DNA of 64,000 bases from Stichopus chloronotus (Eukaryota; Echinodermata; Holothuroidea; Aspidochirotida; Stichopodidae), in contig SFZH01000008.1 of the NCBI GenBank assembly GCA_021234535.1, positions 24,816,455 to 24,880,454 on the forward strand, in the 5' to 3' direction. Positions 1 to 9,923 of the stretch are shown in pieces; positions within the stretch are counted from its first letter, which is position 1; the number at the start of each line of letters is the position of its first letter. The position numbers and the translations under genes were made by a program. The notes beneath the pieces were generated by a model. The model ran no database searches, was not told the origin of the DNA, and worked only from the letters and a program-made list of their open reading frames with translations.

Positions 1-425
1 TTGGCCAGAACTACATGTTTCATATTAATTAGGTCACGTACATGACACATTCTGACTCACTACCATGTCCTCTGAGGATTCTTGAACCAAATGAGTCATC
101 CCTTTGTCCCAATTTTGCAATAAACCAAACACTCTCTGCTTAACCACCAAGATGATAAAACAACTAGTTTTCTGCCTCTCACAGAAAGGAAAAAACAAAC
201 CCCATTTTGAAGACTCTTATTCCTCTGGTGAACAAAGAAGAAGTTTTACTGGGAAAGGACACGGTCACTGAACCTCACTTATGTTTACTTGGAATGATGA
301 CCAACAGTATTAGAACAGAAAGAGAACAAAGCTAAAAGTCATTGGTCTAATGCACATTACAAAAAAATTCAACCGGAACAGGTTGAAAACAAAGATTCCA
401 CTTGTGAAATTCCCCCTATTTCACA
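1..425 (-). repeat. Partial 3' LTR of older gypsy copy H (cut by window edge)
   Basis: The sequence matches the inner part of the LTR at 1064-2544 with scattered substitutions. Its upper end is the same TTTCACA boundary followed by a pyrimidine tract. It is therefore the 3' LTR of the older element that copy A interrupts; the rest lies left of the window. Confidence 0.8.
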
Positions 426-571
426 CTTTCTTCTTCAAAATGAAAATGACTCCCGTCATTAAAATACAAGACACACCCCATTTCTACATAAAAAAAAACA
501 TTCCTCTTACGTGATTCGGATAAAAACCTAGTAATGCAATGACAAAAAAAAAATTCCTCTGGATAGGTAAG
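426..571 (-). other. Polypurine tract and 3' non-coding stretch of gypsy copy H
   Basis: On the minus strand a purine run (GAAGAAGAAAG, 426-436) ends exactly where the LTR's TGTG begins. That is the expected position of the plus-strand primer of an LTR retrotransposon. The rest is AT-rich and matches 2556-2690 of copy A. Confidence 0.7.
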
Positions 572-1063
572 TTAACCTTGACTTACAATATCCAGCATTG
601 CTCTACATATGTCATCGGAGTTTCCTTCAAACTCCTTCTTAATAGCCACTAAAAACTTTGCCTTTGCAACCCAACTCGGGTTACCAAGCTCGTTATACTC
701 CATGACTGCTGGTGCCCTAGTCTCCCTCGTTGATCTTCTAATATCATTATTACCCCTCACCAGAGTGTCATCAGAGACATTTACAGATACTGGCTGTTTG
801 TCTAGCATACCCTGTGTACACTTAGGTAATGTATCATTATTACAATGAAGCTCTGCAGGAGTTGAGACCTCAACCTCTTCAGGCACTTCGGCTGCAGTAT
901 CAGCCTCACAGCTAATTGAGGTGGGGCGGAGGATAAATTCAGGCGCATCCGGTCTAAGCGCAGGGTAACTGGCTGGGGAAGGCAGAGGATCCACCACCAT
1001 GAGTACTTCATCCTCTGGACCTCCTCCTCCTCTTCACTAATGACATCACTGGTCCCATGTTCG
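572..1063 (-). pseudogene. C-terminal tail of gypsy H polyprotein, broken by insertion of A
   Basis: The minus-strand frame matches the last part of the copy A polyprotein, including the acidic, proline-rich stretch and the RRSTRETRAP segment, and ends at an equivalent stop codon. One frame change separates the tail from the part near 1010-1063. At 1063/1064 the match to pol stops and an LTR begins. The pol sequence resumes at 9924, at the next position of the same gene, so this is half of a gene split by the insertion of copy A. Copies H and A differ by several substitutions here, so H is older or a separate lineage. Confidence 0.85.
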
Positions 1064-2544
1064 TGTAGCACACGCCTTCTTTGATCCAGCGCGTGGGTAT
1101 TTATTAAATATACCAAAATGAAGGGAGGGGTTAATCCTCTACTGGACTGTATGATTTGACGATTTCGCAGACACTAATAATCAGATCACAACAAAGGGAA
1201 ACTAGGGTAGGGGGCGACTAGAATATGTATTTGTTATAATGGGGACATAAATTATTTTAAAAGAAGTTCAATTGTCACAGTGGGGTATAATTAAGGGGGT
1301 TTGGCTGATCTGACTACGTCACCGTGGTTGGTAGAGATTCTTCTCGTTGTACCTTCCCTCTGTCCTCGCCGTCTAGTACCAGCTGAACCAGTTCCGATAA
1401 CAAAAAACTCCACAAGCTCCACGAATGTAATTAAATGAGCTAAAGGGTTCCTTCCGATTCACGCCAACGCACTATAGATTCGAGGGGCGCATCTAAGACC
1501 CCGATGCAGCTACGTCGAATGGGGGTCCGCACTTCCCCAAGAAAGAGTTACGCTGGGTGCGTTTAATTTCAACTCCTCAAATAAAGTGAAAACACGACGT
1601 AAAAGTTACCGGACTCTTTATTTCCGATCTCCACGTGGAATAGACAAATACGGAATAGTAATAATAATACGGAATAAGCTTGCTATCTGCAAGGGTATGT
1701 AATTTATTCTCCCGGCCTCTTCTTCGGGCCAAATTACTATAATAAAAATAATTTCACCACTTGCACAAATCCTTCTGATTGTGAAGCGAACCTTAAAGAC
1801 ACAATCCTCTTGAAAGCAGCAAAAACTTGTCTAAGTCGGTCTCAACTTGGCAGCAGAAATCAATATGCTTGAAAGCTACCTTAAAATGTGAGCAACCCTC
1901 CAGTGCGGAAGTCAACTGGGTTCTCCACTTAATTTAATTCATGCACTTAGTATTTAAGGGAACTCTCCCTATAGCAAACCCTATGTATAGTACATGTACA
2001 ATACACTCATATTGCATACCACTGTATACCATGTAACTTTCAGGGATGGGCTGCTTTTCCAAATCAAATGGCATATCAACCAATGAAGTGAGTCTTCTAG
2101 ATAAAATAAATTGACCATTGGCCAGAGCTACATGCTTCATATTAATTAGGTCACATACATGACACATTCTGACTCACTACCATGTCCTCTGAGGATTCAT
2201 GAGCTAAACCAGTCATCCCTTTGTCCCAATTTGGCAATAAACCATACACTCCCTGCTTAACCACCCAGATGATAAACAACTAGTTTTAAGCCTCTCACAG
2301 AAAGGAGACAACAAACCCCATTTTCAAGACTCTAATCCCTCTGGTGAACAAAGAAGAAGTTTTACTGGGAAAGGACACGGTCACTGACCCTCACTAATGT
2401 TTACTTGGAAAGATGACAAACAGTATATAAGAACAGAAAGAGAACAAAGTTAAGAGTTAGTGGTCTAATGCACATTACAAAAAAACCCCAACCGGAACAG
2501 GTTGAACACAAATATTCCACTTGTGAAATTCCCCCTATTTCACA
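1064..2544 (-). repeat. 3' LTR of full-length gypsy element A
   Basis: On the minus strand the repeat runs TGTGAAATAG...GTGTGCTACA, so it has the usual TG...CA ends. It is nearly identical to 8435-9923; the differences I see are a few substitutions and an 8-bp indel near 1437. An AATAAA signal on the minus strand lies at 1100-1105, close to the end of the LTR. A 77-codon frame (1934-2167) lies inside it. Near-identity of the two LTRs suggests a recent insertion. Confidence 0.9.
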
Positions 2545-2690
2545 CTTTCTCCTTCAAAATGAAAATGACTCCCGTCATTAAGATACAAGACATACCCCAT
2601 GTCTACATAAAAAAAACATTCCTCTTACGTGATTCGGATAAAAACCTAGTAATGAAATGACCAAAAAAAAAATCCCTCTGGATAGGTAAG
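2545..2690 (-). other. Polypurine tract and 3' untranslated region of gypsy A
   Basis: The minus-strand purine run GAAGGAGAAAG (2545-2555) abuts the 3' LTR and is the likely plus-strand primer. About 135 bases of AT-rich non-coding sequence separate it from the stop codon of the polyprotein. Confidence 0.75.
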
Positions 2691-5600
2691 TTAACCTTGA
2701 CTTACAATATCCAGCATTGCCCTACATATGGCATCGGAGTTTCCTTCAAACTCCTTCTTAATAGCTACTAAAAACTTTGCCTTTGCAACCCAACTCGGGT
2801 TACCAAGCTCGTTATACTCCATGACTGCTGGTGCCCTAGTCTCCCTCGTTGATCTTCTGATATCATTATTACCCCTCACCAGAGTGTCATCCGAAACATT
2901 TACAGATACTGACTGTTTGTCTAACACACCCTGTGTACACTTAGGTAATGTATCATTATTACAATGAAGCTCTGCAGGAGTTGAGACCTCAACCTCTTCA
3001 GGCACTTCGGCTGCAGTATCAGCCTCACAGCTAACTGGGGTGGGACTGGGGATAAATGCAGGCGCATCCGGTCTAAGCGCAGGGTAACTCCCTGGGGAAG
3101 GCGGAGGATCCACCACCAAAAGTACTTCCTCCTCTGGGACCTCCTCCCCTTCACTAATAACATCACTGGTCCCCTGTTCGCACTGATTGGGTGGCGTCTT
3201 CTTGTTGGGACTCCCCTTAGTGGGGATTTCGGCGCTGAGCCGGGGAAGAAACGAGATTGGTAACAGGAGATTCCTGTGAAGGGTGCGTTCACCTTTCCTA
3301 GAGTTTTCTGGGCGCACAACATATACTGGAATACTTTCATTTGGTTTTCTCACAACTATGTACGGATCATTCTCCCATTTATCGGCTAGCTTCTGTTTTC
3401 CCCTTATCGAAACATTCTTTACCAGCACCCGATCACCTGGATTTAGTTCAAACTCCCTTGCTTTCTTGTCATATTCTGCCTTATTTGCTGCTCCCGCTTT
3501 GCCCATCTCCGCCGCGGCTGCTCTGTATGAATAATCCATACGTTGGCGCAACTGCTCTGCGTACTCATGCTGGGTGCGTCTCGAAATTTCGGTTCGAGGT
3601 ATTCCCATAGCTAGATCGATCGGAAGCAGCGGATTTCTACCAAACATTAAATAATACGGGGAATAACCAGTAGACGCATGTTTGGTTGCGTTATAAGCAT
3701 GACATAAAGGACTTACGTAGTCCTTCCAATTAGACTTCTTATCCTCACTGAGGGTCCCTAGCATATTGAGTAGTGTGCGATTGAATCGTTCCCAAATCGG
3801 GTTCCCTTGGGGGTGATACGGGGTTGTTCGCGACTTCTTAATGCCTGCGATGCGACAGAGATGTGCAATTATCTCACTTTCAAAGTTCTGCCCTTGATCC
3901 GAGTGCAGGCGCGCGGGAAAGCCGTGGTGCATGAAGAAATTCTCAAATAGGACTCTCGCGGTTGTGCGCGCAGTTTGGTCACGAGTAGGAAAAGCCTGGG
4001 CGTATTTCGTGAAATGGTCCGTAACCACTAGTACATGCTCATACCCTCCCTTTGAACGTTCCAAGGACAAATAATCTACACATACTAGTTCCATTGGTGA
4101 GGAAGTTTTGATGTTTACCAGAGGTGCAACTGGTATACCCCCATAGCCCGCCTTTCTCCGTAAGCACCGACCACACTCCCGAACCCAATTCGTCACATCC
4201 CTAGCCATCCCAGGCCAGTAGAACCTCTCCCTAACTAGGTCTAGTGATCTCTCCACCCCCTGGTGACCGAGGTCATCGTGCAGCCCCTTCAGGGCGGCTT
4301 CCCTAAGGGATTCCGGCAAAACAACTTGCAGCCCCCTGCCGCTATTGCTGTTCTGCCTCTCCCTATGTAGCACGCCCTGAACTAATTTAAGCTTTTTGAA
4401 CTCCCGCAGGTAGACCTTAAGTTCGAACCCCTCAACGCTATCAGTTGGTGGCTCGCGTCCCCTAGATAACCAGTCTATCACTTGGGATATGCTCTGGTCG
4501 CTGCGTTGCGCCTTCTCCCACTCCACTTTGGAGACTTTTTCTAGGTTGACTCCCCCGCCCCCCGTGCCGAACTCAGGGGGTACGGCCTTAATGCCCATCC
4601 CGATAGCTTCAACGAGTTTGGTGGACCTGCCTACAGAATGATACCCACATAAGGCCTGTACCGTGTCTGGTGGTAAATACTGTGTGTATGAGTCCTGGTC
4701 ACATTGGGTGAAATCGTCGGGGGTGGTGTTGTGGGGGCGTCGTGACAGAGCGTCAGCATCGATATTAGTCCTTCCAGGTCGGTATTTAATGGAAAAGTCG
4801 AAAGCGGCTAGGCTGGCCAACCACCTGTGGCCGGTCGCATCGAGTTTGGCAGTACTTAATACATAAGTCAGCGGATTATTATCAGTCCTGACTTCAAATT
4901 TACCTCCATACAAATAGTCGTAGAATTTGTCTACGACCGCCCATTTTAACGCGAGGAATTCTAACTTGTGAGCGGGATAGTTTCTTTCCCCCTTCGACAA
5001 GCACCGGCTTGCGTACGCAATAACTCGCTCTTTGCCATCTTGCAGCTGGTAGAGGGCAGCCCCCAGGCCACTTCCACTCGCGTCAACGTGCAGTATGAAA
5101 GGTTTTTCATAGTCCGCGTACCCTAGTATAGGAGGTGTAGTCAGTCGTCGAATCAGTAAGTCAAAGGCCACCTGGCACTCGTCTGTCCAGTCTACAGGTC
5201 TATTCTTTCTATACGAGCGCTTACCCTTCTTGTCCTTGTCTGGTTTCGCTTCGTCCCCGGTCAATGCATGTAAGGGCCGTGCAATCTTTGAATAACCCTC
5301 GACGAACCTACGGTAGTAGCCCGCAAACCCTAAGAAAGACCTAACGTCGCCCACCGTCTTAGGAACCGGCCAAGATTTTAACGCTATTAACTTTTCCGGG
5401 TCGGTCTCCACCCCATTCGCCGACACCACATGCCCTAAATAATTAACGCGGTCCTTGAACCACTGACATTTTGAAACCTTAAGTTTTAGTCCATAGTCAG
5501 ACAGCCTTGAAAACACCGCTTCGATGCGTTTTAAGTGTTCCTCAAACGTATCAGAGAAGATTATTATGTCGTCTAGGTAAACAATACATTGTCGAAAGTT

Positions 5601-8213
5601 TAAGTCGGTCATACACTGTTCCATTAGTCTTTGGAAACTTGCGGGAGCATTAGTCAGGCCAAATGCCATTCTATTGCACTCGTACAGTCCAAGGGGAGGG
5701 GGAAGGGTAAATGCGGTCTTAGCCTTGTCCGTTTCTTTCACCTCAATTTGCCAGTACCCCGACCGTAAATCAAGTGAGGTGAACCACTTTGCCCCTCCTA
5801 GCACATTCAAGGTCTCTTCTATACGAGGCAGAGCATATGAATCTTTCACAGTCCGGGCATTTAGTTTTCTAAAGTCGATGCAAAACCGTAGGCTCCCATC
5901 CTTTTTCCGTGCCAGGACTACAGGACTAGCCCAGGGGGACCGTGACTCCCGAATAACCCCTGCCTCTAGCATGTCCCGAACATGCTCCTGAACCTCACGA
6001 AACATCGACGGGGGTATGTGCCTGTATCGTTCCTTGAACGGACTGTCATTAGTCAGAGGAATTTCATGGTTGACTGACTTTGCACAACCGAGATCTGTGC
6101 TGTTCTTCGAAAACACGTGGATCCATCTAGCACACAGATCACGCACTGCATCTTTCTGGTCGGCAGTCAGTCTAGAATCAGACACGTCAATTTCGTCAAT
6201 TTGGTCAGAATCATCTAGGGGGTCAGTCCGTCCTTGTCGTGCAGGCGGGTTCACATGAACCCGCGAACAGTGAGCTGGTACGCTGCTTGGGTCCCCAACC
6301 CACGTGGCACTCTCTATACTTCCTAAAATAGCACGGGGGTTAACGTACGAGTCGCGTCGGGAATTATTGTGTACTAGTATGGGTACTGTCACAGTCGAGT
6401 CGTCAGTCTGTGTGATCACGGAGGGGGTTACTACAAGGGATTTGGGGAGGTGTGTCTTAGCAGGGTCAACGACCAATAATGTCCCTAATGGCACTTGACG
6501 ATCAAAGGTCACTCGACCATTAAGAGTAATAAATTGCCCAGCTTTAACGCACACCGGTAGGGTGTTAGCCGCTCTTACTCTACCTACCACACCGCCCCTT
6601 TTTCCACGCCTTTCCTCTATGGCGAGGAAACGGTAAGCAAAGTACCAGGCATCGTTGAGTGTTGCCCTCTGCATAAACCGCGACCCATAAGTGCCTCTAC
6701 ATTGACGTCGGCAAAGTTTGATTAAGTTGGTACCCACCACAACGGGCACTTTTTTGTTGTAGTGGGTATCCCTAACTACGAGCGCTAATACTACCTTAGT
6801 GTCCCCACACCCGTCAACTGCCTCGGGAAATGAAATATTTAAAGCTACGCACCCAAGGAAAGGGACACACTGTCCCGAAGCCCCCTCTAAACTAATTAGG
6901 TCCCCTAGCGGTATGATCGGGGATGGTACCACATAGTTTTCATAAAAATCTTCGCTTACCGTAGTGACTTGCGACCCCGTGTCAACAAGACAAACACAGT
7001 CCACCCCATCCACTACCGCTGGGCTTTCGTTTGAATCCCCAACTATTTCTCGTATTAGTTGACTTCTGTCGGGTCTAGTCGGTGGATTCTTACAAAAATA
7101 TTTCATGGGACCTACTGCCCGACCCCCGGACAGGATCCCTCCCTCGTTTAAATCCTTTAACTGGGGTGGAGCGTCCCGCGAGGAACTGGATGGGGACTGT
7201 GTCGGACAATCCCTCGCGAAGTGCCCCTGGCCCCTACACCGGAAGCATGTGACTGTACCACTTCTTCTCTCTCCCTTCGGTATTATTGGTCCCCCCTCCT
7301 TATTTAGCTTGCCCTCTATATTGGCAATTTTATTGCTTAAGGCGTGAAGCATTTTCTTCAGCTCTGCTAGTTCTGTCCCCTCTGCACCCCCTTCTTCTGT
7401 TCGAATTACATTATGCTGGGCATGTAGCTTCTGTCCCAGCTTTTGTTTCCTGTAGGTCTCCTCAACCTCCTTCTCCACCAGCCTAGCTTTTCGGACCAAT
7501 TCGCTGAACGGCCCAGACCCTTCCCGCTCTATCCTAATCGCATTACGCACGCGCTCGTCCCTCAGTCCTTTCCAGAACTGGGCACGCAGTGCAGGGTCCG
7601 GTTGGCCTAATCCTATGCCGCCCTTCGCAGCCGCTCGTGAAAACGCCAATTCTAAGTCCCGGGCGAACTTAGCTACCGAATCGCTGGCTTCCTGCTTCAT
7701 ACCCCAGAAGCGTTGGACTAGGGAAGTACCGTCCTCCACCGCGCCATAGAATCCGTCTAATTTATCGACTATGGCGTCGACGGAGACAGCACCCCCCATA
7801 CTGTCCGCCACCTCACACGCATCGCTGCGAAGGGACCTCCTAACCGCGGTAAGCAGTAAACTTTCCTTATACGCACCGCTAGCGCGCAGCTGCATCACTT
7901 CCGACTTCCACTGTCGAAAGGTGACCGCCCCCTTACTCTCCTCTCCTGAAAACAACGAAATACGGGGCAGGTACGCCGCGCCCTCCCACACGACAGGATG
8001 GTGTGTTGGGGTAGTGACAGGGGGAGGACCCATAGGGGTCAGTACAGGTGGGGATTCCGGAGCCTCTGGGGGTTCCACCCGATATCCTAAGGACTCTACT
8101 GCCTTAACAAGTTGACCCCTCAACTCCTGGTTTTCACCTATATTAAATTCTTTTAGGACTTCTGATAATCCTTTAACTGGCTCTGTCGTATCTATGCCAT
8201 CTGCCCTATCCAT
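2691..8213 (-). CDS. Ty3/gypsy Gag-Pol polyprotein, intact single frame (1,840 aa)
   Basis: This is the polyprotein of an LTR retrotransposon, in the order Gag, protease, reverse transcriptase, RNase H, integrase, which defines Ty3/gypsy. Gag fills about the first 300 residues. A CCHC zinc knuckle has Cys323, Cys326, His331 and Cys336. The protease DTG is at 411-413. The reverse transcriptase has YLDD at 879-882. RNase H has its first acidic residue in HVDASG (Asp1044). Integrase has an HHCC-type zinc region, then Asp1380, Asp1439 and Glu1475, with 35 residues between the last two. A GPY/F-like module follows, then an acidic proline-rich tail. No stop or frameshift is present, and gag and pol are one frame, so no programmed frameshift is needed. 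The chosen Met lies about 220 bases inside the 5' LTR. No envelope gene is present. Confidence 0.96.
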   Translation of the reverse strand: MDRADGIDTTEPVKGLSEVLKEFNIGENQELRGQLVKAVESLGYRVEPPEAPESPPVLTPMGPPPVTTPTHHPVVWEGAAYLPRISLFSGEESKGAVTFRQWKSEVMQLRASGAYKESLLLTAVRRSLRSDACEVADSMGGAVSVDAIVDKLDGFYGAVEDGTSLVQRFWGMKQEASDSVAKFARDLELAFSRAAAKGGIGLGQPDPALRAQFWKGLRDERVRNAIRIEREGSGPFSELVRKARLVEKEVEETYRKQKLGQKLHAQHNVIRTEEGGAEGTELAELKKMLHALSNKIANIEGKLNKEGGPIIPKGERRSGTVTCFRCRGQGHFARDCPTQSPSSSSRDAPPQLKDLNEGGILSGGRAVGPMKYFCKNPPTRPDRSQLIREIVGDSNESPAVVDGVDCVCLVDTGSQVTTVSEDFYENYVVPSPIIPLGDLISLEGASGQCVPFLGCVALNISFPEAVDGCGDTKVVLALVVRDTHYNKKVPVVVGTNLIKLCRRQCRGTYGSRFMQRATLNDAWYFAYRFLAIEERRGKRGGVVGRVRAANTLPVCVKAGQFITLNGRVTFDRQVPLGTLLVVDPAKTHLPKSLVVTPSVITQTDDSTVTVPILVHNNSRRDSYVNPRAILGSIESATWVGDPSSVPAHCSRVHVNPPARQGRTDPLDDSDQIDEIDVSDSRLTADQKDAVRDLCARWIHVFSKNSTDLGCAKSVNHEIPLTNDSPFKERYRHIPPSMFREVQEHVRDMLEAGVIRESRSPWASPVVLARKKDGSLRFCIDFRKLNARTVKDSYALPRIEETLNVLGGAKWFTSLDLRSGYWQIEVKETDKAKTAFTLPPPLGLYECNRMAFGLTNAPASFQRLMEQCMTDLNFRQCIVYLDDIIIFSDTFEEHLKRIEAVFSRLSDYGLKLKVSKCQWFKDRVNYLGHVVSANGVETDPEKLIALKSWPVPKTVGDVRSFLGFAGYYRRFVEGYSKIARPLHALTGDEAKPDKDKKGKRSYRKNRPVDWTDECQVAFDLLIRRLTTPPILGYADYEKPFILHVDASGSGLGAALYQLQDGKERVIAYASRCLSKGERNYPAHKLEFLALKWAVVDKFYDYLYGGKFEVRTDNNPLTYVLSTAKLDATGHRWLASLAAFDFSIKYRPGRTNIDADALSRRPHNTTPDDFTQCDQDSYTQYLPPDTVQALCGYHSVGRSTKLVEAIGMGIKAVPPEFGTGGGGVNLEKVSKVEWEKAQRSDQSISQVIDWLSRGREPPTDSVEGFELKVYLREFKKLKLVQGVLHRERQNSNSGRGLQVVLPESLREAALKGLHDDLGHQGVERSLDLVRERFYWPGMARDVTNWVRECGRCLRRKAGYGGIPVAPLVNIKTSSPMELVCVDYLSLERSKGGYEHVLVVTDHFTKYAQAFPTRDQTARTTARVLFENFFMHHGFPARLHSDQGQNFESEIIAHLCRIAGIKKSRTTPYHPQGNPIWERFNRTLLNMLGTLSEDKKSNWKDYVSPLCHAYNATKHASTGYSPYYLMFGRNPLLPIDLAMGIPRTEISRRTQHEYAEQLRQRMDYSYRAAAAEMGKAGAANKAEYDKKAREFELNPGDRVLVKNVSIRGKQKLADKWENDPYIVVRKPNESIPVYVVRPENSRKGERTLHRNLLLPISFLPRLSAEIPTKGSPNKKTPPNQCEQGTSDVISEGEEVPEEEVLLVVDPPPSPGSYPALRPDAPAFIPSPTPVSCEADTAAEVPEEVEVSTPAELHCNNDTLPKCTQGVLDKQSVSVNVSDDTLVRGNNDIRRSTRETRAPAVMEYNELGNPSWVAKAKFLVAIKKEFEGNSDAICRAMLDIVSQG

Positions 8214-8434
8214 ACTGGGAAATTAGCAAAATTAAACAAGCAATTCTTTCGTAAGAATATAAGCCTAACAACTAGTCGCCTAAACAATACGAACCAAATG
8301 TAAAATACGGTTAAGTTAAAAGACAATACCTTAACGTGTAACAGTAAAATGAAATTATACGTCTTAGCACAATATATACAATAAAGTTCTCAACTGGAAA
8401 TCGGAACCATGCAGTCCCTAATATCGGGCGCCGA
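8214..8434 (-). promoter_or_regulatory. 5' leader of gypsy A with primer-binding-site candidate
   Basis: This is the untranslated leader between the 5' LTR and the Gag start. On the minus strand, two bases after the LTR, the sequence GGCGCCCGATATTAGGGAC appears. It resembles primer-binding sites complementary to Lys-type tRNA 3' ends (GGCGCCCGA and AGGGAC blocks), but with extra bases between the blocks. The exact tRNA is not assigned. Confidence 0.6.
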
Positions 8435-9923
8435 TGTAGCACACGCCTTCTTTTATCCAGCGCGTGGGTATTTATTAAATATACCAAAATGAAGGGAGGG
8501 GTTAATCCTCTACTGGACTGTATGATTTGACGATTTCGCAGACACTAATAATCAGATCACAACAAAGGGAAACTAGGGTAGGGGGCGACTAGAATATGTA
8601 TTTGTTATAATGGGGACATAAATTATTTTAAAAGAAGTTCAATTGTCACAGTGGGGTATAATTAAGGGGGTTTGGCTGATCTGACTACGTCACCGTGGTT
8701 GGTAGAGATTCTTCTCGTTGTACCTTCCCTCTGTCCTCGCCGTCTAGTACCAGCTGAACCAGTTCCGATAACAAACAACTCCACAAGCTCCACGAATGTA
8801 ATTAAATGAAATAAATGCTAAAGGGTTCCTTCCGATTCACGCCAACGCACTATAGATTCGAGGGGCGCATCTAAGACCCCGATGCAGCTACGTCGAATGG
8901 GGGTCCGCACTTCCCCAAGAAAGAGTTACGCTGGGTGCGTTTAATTTCAACTCCTCAAATAAAGTGAAAAGCACGACGTAAAAGTTACCGGACTCTTTAT
9001 TTCCGATCTCCACGTGGAATAGACAAATACGGAATAGTAATAATAATACGGAATAAGCTTGCTATCTGCAAGGGTATGTAATTTATTCTCCCGGCCTCTT
9101 CTTCGGGCCAAATTACTATAATAAAAATAATTTCACCACTTGCACAAATCCTTCTGATTGTGAAGCGAACCTTAAAGACACAATCCTCTTGAAAGCAGCA
9201 AAAACTTGTCTAAGTCGGTCTCAACTTGGCAGCAGAAATCAATATGCTTGAAAGCTACCTTAAAATGTGAGCAACCCTCCAGTGCGGAAGTCAACTGGGT
9301 TCTCCACTTAATTTAATTCATGCACTTAGTATTTAAGGGAACTCTCCCTATAGCAAACCCTATGTATAGTACATGTACAATACACTCATATTGCATACCA
9401 CTGTATACCATGTAACTTTCAGGGATGGGCTGCTTTTCCAAAACAAATGGCATATCAACCAATGAAGTGAGTCTTCTAGATAAAATAAATTGACCATTGG
9501 CCAGAGCTACATGCTTCATATTAATTAGGTCACATACATGACACATTCTGACTCACTACCATGTCCTCTGAGGATTCATGAGCTAAACCAGTCATCCCTT
9601 TGTCCCAATTTGGCAATAAACCATACACTCCCTGCTTAACCACCAAGATGATAAACAACTAGTTTTAAGCCTCTCACAGAAAGGAGACAACAAACCCCAT
9701 TTTCAAGACTCTAATCCCTCTGGTGAACAAAGAAGAAGTTTTACTGGGAAAGGACACGGTCACTGACCCTCACTAATGTTTACTTGGAAAGATGACAAAC
9801 AGTATATAAGAACAGAAAGAGAACAAAGTTAAGAGTTAGTGGTCTAATGCACATTACAAAAAAACCCCAACCGGAACAGGTTGAACACAAATATTCCACT
9901 TGTGAAATTCCCCCTATTTCACA
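8435..9923 (-). repeat. 5' LTR of full-length gypsy element A
   Basis: It is nearly identical to 1064-2544, with the same TG...CA ends. At its outer edge (9923/9924) the sequence passes straight into pol of the interrupted element H. Flanking TTCG (1060-1063) and CTCG (9924-9927) look like a 4-bp target duplication with one later change. Confidence 0.9.

Noticed and set aside
2728..8115. Plus-strand frames inside the gypsy polyprotein region
   Set aside because: They are antisense shadows of Gag-Pol; codon use and conserved motifs belong to the minus strand.
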